Assembly (NCBI RefSeq): GCF_003048835.2
Contig: NZ_CP060705.1
Location: forward strand, 1,860,001-1,924,000
Length of the DNA: 64,000 nt
Reading direction: 5' to 3'
Source of the DNA: Campylobacter concisus
GTDB taxonomy: Bacteria > Campylobacterota > Campylobacteria > Campylobacterales > Campylobacteraceae
The notes below the pieces were generated by a model that worked only from the letters and a program-made list of their open reading frames with translations, had not been told where the DNA came from and ran no database searches. This document shows positions 9,825 through 18,705 of the stretch, piece after piece; the stretch's first letter is position 1; each line of letters opens with the position of its first letter. Made by a program: the position numbers and the translations under genes.

Positions 9825-11661
9825 ATTTCTAACCATCATCCTGCTTTCTTTCATAACTCTTTTTGGCGCTGATAACAACGTAACGCAAGAAGACGATATC
9901 ATCAGCATAACAAATCAAATTCAAACCCTAAACAGCCAGATAAACATCATAAAATCTCAGCAAAAAGACCTAAACGCTTCAAAGATCGATAACTCAAATT
10001 TGATCACTCTTCAAAAGAAAAAGAACGCCCTTTTAGAGAGAATTCCGACCTATGTTATGCAGATCGAAGTCACACAAAGCGATATCAATAAATATAATCT
10101 GCAAAAAGAGGCGCTAGAGAAAAAGGTCGCAAGACTTGAGAAGCAGTCAAACAAGGATGCCTACATCCAAAGTGCTATCGAGCTTGAGAAGATGAAGGTA
10201 GACTACGCCTACTACTCAGCGCTCATTAGCCTTGAGGAGATATTTAAAAAGGGTGCTAAGGCAAATTCTATAAAAGAAGTGATAGATAATGGACTTTTAA
10301 ATTTACAGACAAATTCTTATGTAAGTATAAAAGATCTAAAAGACTCACTAAATGACACTTCAGGCTCTTACGACAGCGCCTTTTTTGACCTTGAGCTGAA
10401 AAAAGAGAGTGAAGAAGAAATTTTAATCTATCTTAAAAATAACGCCGATCTTCTAAGCTCAAGCATGCTCTTGTCTGAGCTAAATTTAGTCGATGCAGTC
10501 GAGTATATAAACAAAACAACAGCCATAAATTCAAGCAAATTTAACATCGGCAAGATCGTTGTTATCGTTGCGATATTTTTATTTTTCGTCTCGCTAACTA
10601 GAATTTTAGCCAAGCTCACCTACTGGGTGATGTCACTCGTCGCTTCAGGCGAAGGGGTAAAAGAGGTTAAAAATCAGATCGTTGATATCATCAAAAAGCC
10701 GATCTCAGCACTTCTTATCATCTATGCGCTAAATATCTGTATCGGCATTGGATTTTATCCAGTGCCAGTGCCTCTAACGGTAGCAAATATCTTTTCTATC
10801 ATATATATAGTCGCATTTTCATGGCTTGTCCTCACCATACTAAATGGCTACGGCATCGCTATACTCGACAAGATCGCGCAAAAAAGCAAGCGTAAAGAGG
10901 TGATAAACCTAGCGTTAAAAGTGATCTACGTGATCGTGCTGATCATCACACTTTTGCTGATCCTTCAAAAGCTTGGCTTTGATATCTCAGCACTCATTGC
11001 CTCACTTGGTATCGGTGGTCTTGCTGTTGCCTTCGCTGCTAAAGACATCATCGCAAACTTCTTTGCATCTGTTATGATGCTCTTTGACAACTCATTTTCA
11101 CAAGGCGACTGGATAGTTTGTGGCGACATCGAGGGCACGGTCGTTGAGATAGGATTTAGAAAAACAACAGTTAGAAGCTTTGATAACGCCCTTATCTTCG
11201 TGCCAAACTCAAAGCTAGCGAGCGATCCTGTTAGAAACTGGACCAGAAGAAAGGTCGGCAGACGCATAAGAATGGTTATTGGCATCGAGTATGGACCAAC
11301 TACAGAAGAGATCAAAAAATGTGTAAATGACATCAAAAATATGCTGATAAATCACCCAGATATCGCTAAAAGCGAAGATATCGCGGCTAATAAAAGAGGC
11401 CTAAAATATAGACAAAACATAGTCTCAGTTGATGACTACGCTGGATATAAGTCAAATTTATTTGTCGTGGTTGATGACTTTGCTGATAGCTCGATAAATA
11501 TCCTAGTTTATTGTTTTGCCAAAACTATCGTTTGGGGAGAGTTTTTAGATGTAAAACAAGATGTAATGCTAAAAATTATGGATATTTTAAAGCAAAATGG
11601 TCTAAATTTTGCATTCCCAAGCCAAAGCTTGTATATCGAAAATATCAAAGATAAAATTTAA
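9817..11661 (+). CDS. Large mechanosensitive channel, MscS family
   Basis: 614 residues. A signal peptide (1-18) is followed by a periplasmic coiled-coil region to about residue 140, several membrane helices from about 245, and the MscS core near 390-460: GIGGLAVAFAAKDIIANFF (pore helix), FSQGDWIV, GTVVEIGFRKT and NSKLASDPVRNW. Such extended channels release solutes on hypo-osmotic shock. It overlaps the carbonic anhydrase gene and is followed ten bases later by a small acidic gene, so all three probably share one transcript. Confidence 0.93.
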   Translation: MRKFLTIILLSFITLFGADNNVTQEDDIISITNQIQTLNSQINIIKSQQKDLNASKIDNSNLITLQKKKNALLERIPTYVMQIEVTQSDINKYNLQKEALEKKVARLEKQSNKDAYIQSAIELEKMKVDYAYYSALISLEEIFKKGAKANSIKEVIDNGLLNLQTNSYVSIKDLKDSLNDTSGSYDSAFFDLELKKESEEEILIYLKNNADLLSSSMLLSELNLVDAVEYINKTTAINSSKFNIGKIVVIVAIFLFFVSLTRILAKLTYWVMSLVASGEGVKEVKNQIVDIIKKPISALLIIYALNICIGIGFYPVPVPLTVANIFSIIYIVAFSWLVLTILNGYGIAILDKIAQKSKRKEVINLALKVIYVIVLIITLLLILQKLGFDISALIASLGIGGLAVAFAAKDIIANFFASVMMLFDNSFSQGDWIVCGDIEGTVVEIGFRKTTVRSFDNALIFVPNSKLASDPVRNWTRRKVGRRIRMVIGIEYGPTTEEIKKCVNDIKNMLINHPDIAKSEDIAANKRGLKYRQNIVSVDDYAGYKSNLFVVVDDFADSSINILVYCFAKTIVWGEFLDVKQDVMLKIMDILKQNGLNFAFPSQSLYIENIKDKI

Positions 11662-11671
11662 GGAGAGAAAA

Positions 11672-11830
11672 ATGAGTGATGATTTTGACTACGAAGAGGT
11701 AGAAGAAGACTACTCTGAATTTAACGATGAGGACGAGGATAGTAGCGATAGCTATGACTATAACTACGACGAAAATGACTATAACTATGAAGATAGCGAT
11801 GAGGATGAGGATAGTTACGACTCGTATTAA
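11672..11830 (+). CDS. Hyper-acidic small protein
   Basis: 52 residues from an ATG with a strong AAGGAGAG site. About half of the residues are Asp or Glu, the rest mostly Ser, Tyr and Asn, and there is no Lys, Arg or hydrophobic core. It is arranged as repeated D/E-Y and D-S units. No family is recognised. It follows the MscS gene by ten bases and precedes the first diguanylate cyclase by 45. The good ribosome site and tight spacing argue for real expression. Candidate roles such as a cation buffer or a mimic of nucleic acid are guesses. Confidence 0.6.
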   Translation: MSDDFDYEEVEEDYSEFNDEDEDSSDSYDYNYDENDYNYEDSDEDEDSYDSY

Positions 11831-11875
11831 AATGGTCTAATTAAATTTAATGGATGAAATTAACGGAGAGAATGC

Positions 11876-12970
11876 TTGGTACAGGAATTTATAGAGCAAG
11901 ATAGCTATAAGGCTATCGATGACATTTACAAAACGATATTAAACGTAGCGATAGTAAGTAACGCCTTTGTCTTGATCGTGCTTTGCAGTTTTTACTTTGA
12001 CTTAACGATCATTTTTATCTGTTTTTTATTTCTTTCTATTAGCACTGCTTTAAGGATTAGATTTAATATCAAATACAGATTTTTAATCTCTGCCATCTTT
12101 CAACTAAATGTCATCACCGCAGTTATCGCTGGCGTTGTTGGCATGGGCTGGAGCTCTAATATATGGATAACACTCCTTGGCGTTATCTTTATAAACTACT
12201 TTTTGGCTTTTAACCAAAGGCTTCTTACCTACTCTGTCTGCCTTCTTGAGCTATTTGTCCTTTTGTGGCTATATCTTACATATAAAGATAAAGTAGTTGG
12301 GATAGACTCCATGGTACAAATAGGCTCAACCTGTATAAGCGTTTTCTTTACTTTTTACTTGGTCTTTAGACTTTCGTTTTTCTCTGATGCGATCACATCT
12401 AGTGGCTACAAACAGATCAGCGAAGAGAAAGAGGAGATAGAGAGAATTTCTAAGTATGACTTTTTAACTGGTCTTTTAAATAGACGCTCGATCGAGAGAA
12501 CACTTAGATATGAGCTAAAAGAGCTTAGAGAAAAAAGCAGTGACGCAAATTTAGTCGTTATGCTAGGAGACATCGATAACTTCAAAAAGATAAATGACAC
12601 CTACGGACACGACTGGGGCGATAAGGTCTTAAAAGAGATCGCAAGAGCTTTACAAGATACTTTTAGAGAAAATGACCACATTTGTAGGTGGGGTGGAGAG
12701 GAATTTCTAGTCATCTTGCCTGAAGTTAAAACTGAAGACGTAAAAAAGGTCGAAACCAGACTTGGCACAAGGATAGCGCAGGTAAAACTGCCTGATAAGA
12801 GCTCAGTAACCATGACCTTTGGTCTGGTTCTTTGTGCAAATGGCGTTATAACTGATATCGACACAGTCATAAACAAAGCTGATAAAAAGCTATATGAGGG
12901 TAAGAAAAATGGCAAAGACCGCATCGAGTATGAGATCATGAAGGCAAATAAGGACAAAGACAATGCCTAA
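11876..12970 (+). CDS. Membrane diguanylate cyclase 1
   Basis: 364 residues from TTG; an out-of-frame ATG four bases earlier stops quickly, and GGAGAG precedes the TTG. The first 165 residues hold about six membrane helices with no recognised sensor. The GGDEF domain follows, with DFLTGLLNRRS, DIDNFKKINDTYGH and the active motif GGEEF. An RxxD inhibitory site (REND) lies five residues before GGEEF, so product feedback is expected. It makes cyclic di-GMP from two GTP. It overlaps the next cyclase gene by eight bases. Confidence 0.92.
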   Translation: MVQEFIEQDSYKAIDDIYKTILNVAIVSNAFVLIVLCSFYFDLTIIFICFLFLSISTALRIRFNIKYRFLISAIFQLNVITAVIAGVVGMGWSSNIWITLLGVIFINYFLAFNQRLLTYSVCLLELFVLLWLYLTYKDKVVGIDSMVQIGSTCISVFFTFYLVFRLSFFSDAITSSGYKQISEEKEEIERISKYDFLTGLLNRRSIERTLRYELKELREKSSDANLVVMLGDIDNFKKINDTYGHDWGDKVLKEIARALQDTFRENDHICRWGGEEFLVILPEVKTEDVKKVETRLGTRIAQVKLPDKSSVTMTFGLVLCANGVITDIDTVINKADKKLYEGKKNGKDRIEYEIMKANKDKDNA

Positions 12971-14012
12971 AATTTCACTTTATATCTCACAAAAGATCAT
13001 CGTCTTTTCGCTCCTAGCTGTACATACTTTTTACCTAGTTATATTTTGCCTCATGGGCGAAGAAATTTTGGCTGTGGCAAATATCCTATCTGTTAGTATA
13101 TATCTTTTTGCACTAAAGATACTCTTTGATAGCGAAGAAAACAACAAGATCGTGATGTTTATCTTGCAAGTAGAAATTTTACTTCATGCCTCACTTTGCG
13201 TCTTTATCCTTGGACTGGGCTGGGGCTTTGAAATTTTATTTTTAACATCGACAATTAGCCTCTTTTTCTTATCAGTTAGCTTTAAAATGTTAAGCAGACT
13301 TATCTCTTTGCTAGATATCGCGGCATTTTTGCTTTTTTATCTAGTGATAGATATACCAGCAAAAGATGATACTTTATATAAAGAGATATTTTTTGTATTT
13401 AACCTGACTGCATCTTGCGTGTTTGCCGTCCTAACATCATTTTTGCTAGAGAGCTCAAATTTATTTATATTCTTAGGCATCTTAGAAGAGAAAGAGTCTG
13501 CTAAGGCTGTCTTTAACCACGACCCACTAACTGGGCTTTTAAACCGCGCTTCGATGCAACAAATTTTTAGACAAAAGAATTTATTTGACGGCAATGACTT
13601 TGCTATCGTGATGTGTGACATCGACAACTTTAAAAAGATAAACGACACCTACGGACACGGAGCAGGCGATGAAGTGCTAAAGAGCCTTTCTAAAATTTTC
13701 AAAAACGCTTTTAGAAATGAAGACAGGGTTGCAAGATTTGGCGGCGAGGAATTTCTAGCTGTTATATTTGATGTTAAAAAGGCAAAAGCAGTTAGCATCT
13801 TAGAGCGTATCAGAGAGACACTTAATCAAAATGTCGTTGAATTTGAAAACAATAGGATCATAGCGACGATGACATTTGGTGTCGTGGCACATAGTGGCAA
13901 CACTGAGGTAAATATCGAGCGTATGATCAAGCAAGCTGACGAGCTACTTTACGTTGGTAAGCGAAATGGTAAAAATATCGTTATGAGTGCGGATTATGAT
14001 CCAAGAGGATAA
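12963..14012 (+). CDS. Membrane diguanylate cyclase 2
   Basis: 349 residues. The N-terminal 170 residues form a membrane sensor of six or so helices, different in sequence from the preceding protein. The GGDEF domain has HDPLTGLLNRAS, DIDNFKKINDTYGHG and the motif GGEEF, with an RxxD site (RNED) five residues upstream, so it should be active and product-inhibited. The shared catalytic blocks and the eight-base overlap suggest that the pair arose by tandem duplication and took on different input domains. Confidence 0.92.
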   Translation: MPKISLYISQKIIVFSLLAVHTFYLVIFCLMGEEILAVANILSVSIYLFALKILFDSEENNKIVMFILQVEILLHASLCVFILGLGWGFEILFLTSTISLFFLSVSFKMLSRLISLLDIAAFLLFYLVIDIPAKDDTLYKEIFFVFNLTASCVFAVLTSFLLESSNLFIFLGILEEKESAKAVFNHDPLTGLLNRASMQQIFRQKNLFDGNDFAIVMCDIDNFKKINDTYGHGAGDEVLKSLSKIFKNAFRNEDRVARFGGEEFLAVIFDVKKAKAVSILERIRETLNQNVVEFENNRIIATMTFGVVAHSGNTEVNIERMIKQADELLYVGKRNGKNIVMSADYDPRG

Positions 14013-14038
14013 ATTTAGAGGCCTGGGCCTCTAAATTT
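14011..14038. terminator. Bidirectional terminator between cyclase 2 and dctM
   Basis: AAATTTAGAGGCC-TG-GGCCTCTAAATTT is a perfect 13-base-pair palindrome with a two-base spacer. It begins inside the stop codon of the plus-strand cyclase gene and ends on the stop codon of the minus-strand dctM gene, with A/T runs on both sides. One element thus serves both convergent transcripts. Confidence 0.8.
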
Positions 14039-15321
14039 TAATGTCCATACATTATGTTTGGTAGCCAAAGTGAAATTTGTGGTATATAAGTAACCAAGAT
14101 AAGACCAAAGAACAAGGTTAGCGTCCATGGCAAGCACGCCATGATAACCTCTTTTAGGTTCATATTTGTAAGACCGCTTGCGACAAATAAATTTAGTCCA
14201 ACAGGCGGAGTCACCATACCTATCTCCATATTTACAACCAAGATAATACCAAAGTGAATAGGATCAACGCCAAGCTGCGTAGCTATCGGAAGCAAGAGCG
14301 GCACCATGATCATGATAACGCTTGAAGGCTCCATAAACTGACCCATGATAAAGAGCAATATATTTACAAATATCAAAAATCCTATCATGCCGATATTTGC
14401 GTCAAGTATCATCGAAGCGATCGCTTGCGGGATCTGCTCGCTAGTTAGCAAATAAGCAAAAACAACGGCATTTGCGATGATGAAAAATATCATAGCTGTT
14501 GTAAGGGCTGAGTCTAGGCAGATATCCCAAAGATCTTTTATCTTTATATCTCTATAGATAAAAAGTGAGATAAATAGCGCATAGACCGCGCTTGCCGCAG
14601 CAGCTTCTGTCGGAGTGAATATGCCTCCATAAATTCCACCAATAACCACAACGACGATTAGAAGTGCCCAAAATGCTTTTGCAAATTTCTGCACTCTTAC
14701 TTTAAATGGCTCAGCCTTAGTCGCTTTAAAGCCAAGCTTTTTTGCACCGACGTAGGTCTGAGCAAGCATCATGCCACCAAGCATTAGACCTGGCACAACG
14801 CCTGCCATAAAGAGCTTACCGATGCTAACCTCTGCCGTTACGCCGTACACGATCATAACAACTGAAGGCGGGATCAAAATTCCAAGCGAGCCAGCCGTAG
14901 TTATGCCGCCCACTGCGTACTCTTTTGGATAGCCAGCCTCTTTTATCGCTGCAAACATAATTGAGCCAATAGCCACAACTGTCGCAGGCGAGCTTCCAGA
15001 GACTGCAGCAAAGATGATGCAGGCAAATATCGCACTCATAGGAAGACCGCCTGGCAAGTGTCCGACCATAGACTTTGCAAAGTCGATGATACGTCTTGCT
15101 GAGCCGCCTTTACTTAGTAAATTTCCAGCCAAGATAAACATAGGGATCGCCATTAGCGAAAATTTATTGATACCATCAAAAATTAGCTGCGGGATCGTAG
15201 CGATGTCGATATCTGTAAAAAATATCATCGTTAAAACAGTACTTGTACCTAGCGAAACCGCCACTGGCACGCCTATTAGCATCAGTGCAAAAAGTAGGAT
15301 AAATAAAAATGCTATTGTCAT
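14038..15321 (-). CDS. dctM: TRAP transporter large permease
   Basis: 427 residues with about twelve membrane segments. Family blocks include SGSSPATVVAIGSIMFAA near residue 110, IPPSVVMIVYG near 150 and the end block MVTPPVGLNLFVASG. It is the sodium-driven membrane component that moves the substrate delivered by DctP. The gene is last of a dctP-dctQ-dctM operon, with eleven bases to dctQ. It ends in a terminator shared with the convergent cyclase gene. Confidence 0.95.
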   Translation of the reverse strand: MTIAFLFILLFALMLIGVPVAVSLGTSTVLTMIFFTDIDIATIPQLIFDGINKFSLMAIPMFILAGNLLSKGGSARRIIDFAKSMVGHLPGGLPMSAIFACIIFAAVSGSSPATVVAIGSIMFAAIKEAGYPKEYAVGGITTAGSLGILIPPSVVMIVYGVTAEVSIGKLFMAGVVPGLMLGGMMLAQTYVGAKKLGFKATKAEPFKVRVQKFAKAFWALLIVVVVIGGIYGGIFTPTEAAAASAVYALFISLFIYRDIKIKDLWDICLDSALTTAMIFFIIANAVVFAYLLTSEQIPQAIASMILDANIGMIGFLIFVNILLFIMGQFMEPSSVIMIMVPLLLPIATQLGVDPIHFGIILVVNMEIGMVTPPVGLNLFVASGLTNMNLKEVIMACLPWTLTLFFGLILVTYIPQISLWLPNIMYGH

Positions 15322-15332
15322 CTTTTTTCTCC

Positions 15333-15875
15333 TTAGTCTTTGACTACGCTACCGTGAGCTAGCTCGTGCGCTTCGTTATTTACTACTTGTACTGCAGGTG
15401 TAAGAGCCACTTTGATAGCCTTTTCAGCCGAGCGGTAGCTAGCTGTGACGAAGGCTATTGGAAGCACTAGCATAGGGACCCATTGAGGTATGCCAAGGTC
15501 TATGATCATCTGCTCGATCTCGTGCAAAATTTTAAGATAATCAACCGAATAAACCGCGATAAATATCAAAAAGGCAGTTGTTAAGATGTGCGAAAAGAGT
15601 AAGCACGCCTTTGCAAGCACTGGTGGAAATTTCTCCACCAAGATAGTTACGCTTACGTGGATGCCCTTGTTAAAGCCATACGCTGCGGCAAAAAACGCCG
15701 ACCAAATGAAGAGGTAGTTTGATAGCTCGCTCGCCCATGACCAGCTTTTATCAAAAAAGTATCTAGCCACGACGTTGGCAAAGGCTAGTAGCGTTCCACT
15801 AGCTAGCCCTAAAACGGCGATAGTTTTATTAAGCGAGACTATCAATATATCAAGAGCGTTAATGAAATTCTTCAT
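15333..15875 (-). CDS. dctQ: TRAP transporter small permease
   Basis: 180 residues with four membrane segments; the first is followed by NVVARYFFDKSWSWASELSNYLFIW, the DctQ signature region (given here in part: ARYFF and SWASELSNYL). DctQ tethers the large permease and is required for TRAP transport. The start overlaps the dctP stop by one base. The C-terminal tail (AHELAHGSVVKD) is cytoplasmic and not conserved. Confidence 0.93.
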   Translation of the reverse strand: MKNFINALDILIVSLNKTIAVLGLASGTLLAFANVVARYFFDKSWSWASELSNYLFIWSAFFAAAYGFNKGIHVSVTILVEKFPPVLAKACLLFSHILTTAFLIFIAVYSVDYLKILHEIEQMIIDLGIPQWVPMLVLPIAFVTASYRSAEKAIKVALTPAVQVVNNEAHELAHGSVVKD

Positions 15876-16867
15876 TATTTTGTCTCGATTGTCTTTTCTA
15901 TAAGCTCTTTGCCGATGACATCGTAAAATTTAGGATAGATAGCCTGCATAACTTTTTGCCATTCAGCTTTTTGTGCGTCGTCGATCTTGAAAATTTCTAG
16001 CTTTTTAGTCTCTGCTATATATTTTTCAAGCTGAGCTATGACGTGAGCGTCCTCTTTAGCTGTCTCTTCTCTCTCGTAAGCTGTAGCTTCGCTTAGAGCT
16101 TGTTTTACATTTGCCTTTAGATCATCTGGTAGTTTGTTCCAAAATTTATCACTCATAACAACTAGATAGCCTAGATATCCGTGGTGAGAAAGTGTAAGTG
16201 AGCTTTGAACCTCGTGAAATTTAGAGTTATAGAAATTTGAAAGTGGGTTTTCAGTAGCATCAACTACGCCTTGTTGAAGCGCAGAATAAACCTCTGAAAA
16301 TGGTAGAACTTGTGGGTTGCCACCGATCGCTTTGATCTGCTCTTCAAGTACTTTTGAGCTTTGGATTCTAAATTTTTGTCCTTTTGCATCTTCTGGAGTG
16401 AGGATAGGTTTTTTGCTTGAGCTAAAGTGCTTAAATCCAGCATCCCAGTAATCAAGCGCTACAAAGCCCTTCTTAGTCACAAGGCCTTTTAGCTCCTCGC
16501 CAACTGCACCGTCTTGAACCTTGTGAAGGTGGTCTGCATCCTTAAAGATGAAAGGTAGGTCAAATAGCTGAAACTGCGGCACGATAGGTGTAAATTTAGA
16601 AAAACTTGGAGCTGCCATTTGAACGTTGCCAAGCTTTAGCGCGCCAAAAACTCTATCATCATCAAGTAGCTGAGCTGATGGGAAGACTTGAACTTTTATC
16701 TTGCCGCCACTTAGCTCCTCAGCACGCTTTGCAAAAAAGTCAGCCGCCTTGCCCTTTGGCGTAGAAGCTGCGACAACGTGAGCAAATTTGATCGTATAGA
16801 CCTTATCAGCACCAAATGCTAAGCCACTGATGGCACATGTAAAAAGTAAAGCTTGTAAGAATTTCAT
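15875..16867 (-). CDS. dctP: TRAP transporter substrate-binding protein
   Basis: 330 residues with a signal peptide (1-19, ending FGAD). DctP features are present: the early KFAHVVAASTPKGKAA, the arginine block GQKFRIQSSKVLEEQ that clamps a carboxylate, and the block GVVDATENPLSNFYNSKFHEV. It captures an organic acid, probably a C4-dicarboxylate such as succinate or fumarate, in the periplasm for DctQM. The exact substrate cannot be told from the sequence. First gene of the operon. Confidence 0.93.
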   Translation of the reverse strand: MKFLQALLFTCAISGLAFGADKVYTIKFAHVVAASTPKGKAADFFAKRAEELSGGKIKVQVFPSAQLLDDDRVFGALKLGNVQMAAPSFSKFTPIVPQFQLFDLPFIFKDADHLHKVQDGAVGEELKGLVTKKGFVALDYWDAGFKHFSSSKKPILTPEDAKGQKFRIQSSKVLEEQIKAIGGNPQVLPFSEVYSALQQGVVDATENPLSNFYNSKFHEVQSSLTLSHHGYLGYLVVMSDKFWNKLPDDLKANVKQALSEATAYEREETAKEDAHVIAQLEKYIAETKKLEIFKIDDAQKAEWQKVMQAIYPKFYDVIGKELIEKTIETK

Positions 16868-17343
16868 CTTTCATCCTTTGTAATAGTTTTGATAGGTGCA
16901 TTATAAATTTCAAAAATAAAAATTTAGAAATTTTGTTTCATAAATTCACATATCTTTATTTTTATATGTGTATTTTTGTAACATTTTTGATCTAAAATGG
17001 ATAGTTTTTGCTTTGTAAATTTAACGTAAAAATTTATTTATCATTTTTATAGAGCATATTTGTTACTTTTCTACACATATTTTTATATTATTTTTTACAT
17101 TTAGAGAAAATTTAAATTTACTTTTTCTCTTTTTACAAAAGCCAAATTTGCTCTTTTTAGGATATAAATTTCACTCTTTTTAACCACAAATTTATAAAGA
17201 AAAATTTGCTCATCTTTTATAAATGAAAAAAAGTAGCTTTTATAAAAGCCCTATTTTTTTGGGTTAAATTTTTAAGAGATTTTGTTTGTTAATCTTTTGT
17301 GGCTATAATGCGAGATAACAAATTTTATTATTAAGGAATTATT
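16868..17343. promoter_or_regulatory. Divergent promoter region between dctP and sodB
   Basis: 476 bases without a gene and about 80% A+T. A TATAAT box for dctP lies at 16900-16905 (minus strand). One for sodB lies at 17304-17309 within GGCTATAATGCG, 35 bases before the sodB ATG, with the ribosome site AAGGAATT. The middle has runs of TTTTTATA-type sequence without a clear operator. Confidence 0.65.
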
Positions 17344-17961
17344 ATGTTTGAACTAAGAAAACTTCCGTTTGACGCAAATGCCAATGCAGTAGTAAGTGCT
17401 AAGACCTGTGAATACCACTATGGCAAGCACCACGCGACCTATGTTGCAAATTTAAACAATCTCATAAAAGATACAAAATTTGCTGACGCATCATTTTATG
17501 AAATCCTAAAAAATAGCGAAGGCGGCCTTTACAACAACGTCGCTCAAGTTTATAACCACGACTTTTACTGGGACTGCATCGCTAAAAAAAGCGAGATGTC
17601 TGGCGAGCTAAAAGCTGCGATCGAAGCAAATTTCGCAAACTTTAAAGAGGAATTTTTAAAAGCAGCTACAACGCTTTTTGGCTCAGGCTGGGCGTGGCTT
17701 GTATTTGATCCAAGCAGCAAAAAGCTAGAGATCGTGCAAACTAGCAACGCAAAAACTCCAGTGAGCGATGGCAAAGTGCCACTTTTAGTCGTTGATGTTT
17801 GGGAGCACGCTTATTACATCGACAACTTCAACGCTCGCCCAAAATACCTAGAGACATTTTATGAGAACATAAACTGGGAATTCGTAAGCCAAGCTTACGA
17901 ATGGGCGCTAAAAGAGGGTCTTGGCTCAGTTGAGTTTTACACAAAAGAGCTACATAAATAA
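17344..17961 (+). CDS. sodB: Iron superoxide dismutase
   Basis: 205 residues. Metal ligands are visible: H25 (HYGKHH), H72 (YNHDFYWD), and the Asp and His of DVWEHAYY at about 155 and 159. The Fe-type blocks GGLYNNVAQVYNHDFYW and LFGSGWAWLV favour iron over manganese. It converts superoxide to oxygen and hydrogen peroxide in the cytoplasm. It is a single gene with its own promoter, closed by a hairpin. Confidence 0.96.
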   Translation: MFELRKLPFDANANAVVSAKTCEYHYGKHHATYVANLNNLIKDTKFADASFYEILKNSEGGLYNNVAQVYNHDFYWDCIAKKSEMSGELKAAIEANFANFKEEFLKAATTLFGSGWAWLVFDPSSKKLEIVQTSNAKTPVSDGKVPLLVVDVWEHAYYIDNFNARPKYLETFYENINWEFVSQAYEWALKEGLGSVEFYTKELHK

Positions 17962-17966
17962 TATCT

Positions 17967-17988
17967 GGCGGGATCTCCCCGCCTTTAA
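17967..17988 (+). terminator. sodB terminator
   Basis: GGCGGG-ATCTC-CCCGCC followed by TTTAAATTT begins five bases after the stop codon. It is a six-base-pair GC-only stem with a T-rich tail. Confidence 0.8.
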
Positions 17989-18705
17989 ATTTCTACTTTT
18001 ATTCAAATTTAACTATCAAATTTATCATTTTAAACGAGAGCGTAAATTCCCACTTTAGCAAATGACCTTTTTATAAATTTACAACCAGCATAAGCTAGCT
18101 CATCTTTAAATTTCTGTTTTTATATAAACTTTAAAATCATCAAATTTATTAGCAAAATCACTTTTTGAAAGATATCAAATTCTCGTTTTGGCAAGCAGCT
18201 TCTTTTAAATTTAACGCTAGTGCGAGATATCTCGCTTTCAAGTTGATAAATTTAGCAGCAACGGGTGCGATATTTACTATTTCAAAAAGGGCAAAATGTT
18301 TCTTATGGCGGTCTGTTCTATTTTGATAAGCGACTTTTTCTAAGTTTAAAAGTCAGCGCAACTATCTCACCTTTAAATTTATGTTTTTCCAAATTTAAAC
18401 TACTAAATTTATGAGCGAAAGCTACTTAATTCCCAAACGCGACCAAGACACTCCTTTAACGCACTAGCGCATGCTGGAGAGATACCAAAAATAGCAAAAA
18501 ACTGGCTTTACTACCTGCCCTATTACGACCAAATAACTTCCTGCTTAAATTTAAGGCTGTCAAAGAACCAACGTAGGCTATCCAACCTTAAATTTATCAG
18601 CAAAATTTTTAAAAGTGGAGGCAATATCTGCTACTCTAAAATATCCCAAGTAGTTTTTTGTATCAAGCAAAGGCGGCTTAAATTCCAAAGCCACCCAGCC
18701 AAAAT
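17989..18705. other. 717-base stretch without a recognisable gene; degenerate repeats
   Basis: No frame holds a plausible gene. Three imperfect copies of a CTTTAAATTT-Tctg-TTTT... ATCAAATTTAT pattern start near 17983, 18104 and 18371, each followed by a short G+C-richer stretch. The GCGAGATATCTCGC palindrome near 18221 is the strongest structure. The pattern suggests decayed repeats or the remains of a lost gene between sodB and the C-S lyase gene. Confidence 0.4.

Noticed and set aside
12406-12963. Minus-strand frames inside the cyclase genes
   Set aside because: They lie wholly within clearly conserved GGDEF coding sequence and show no ribosome site or family pattern.
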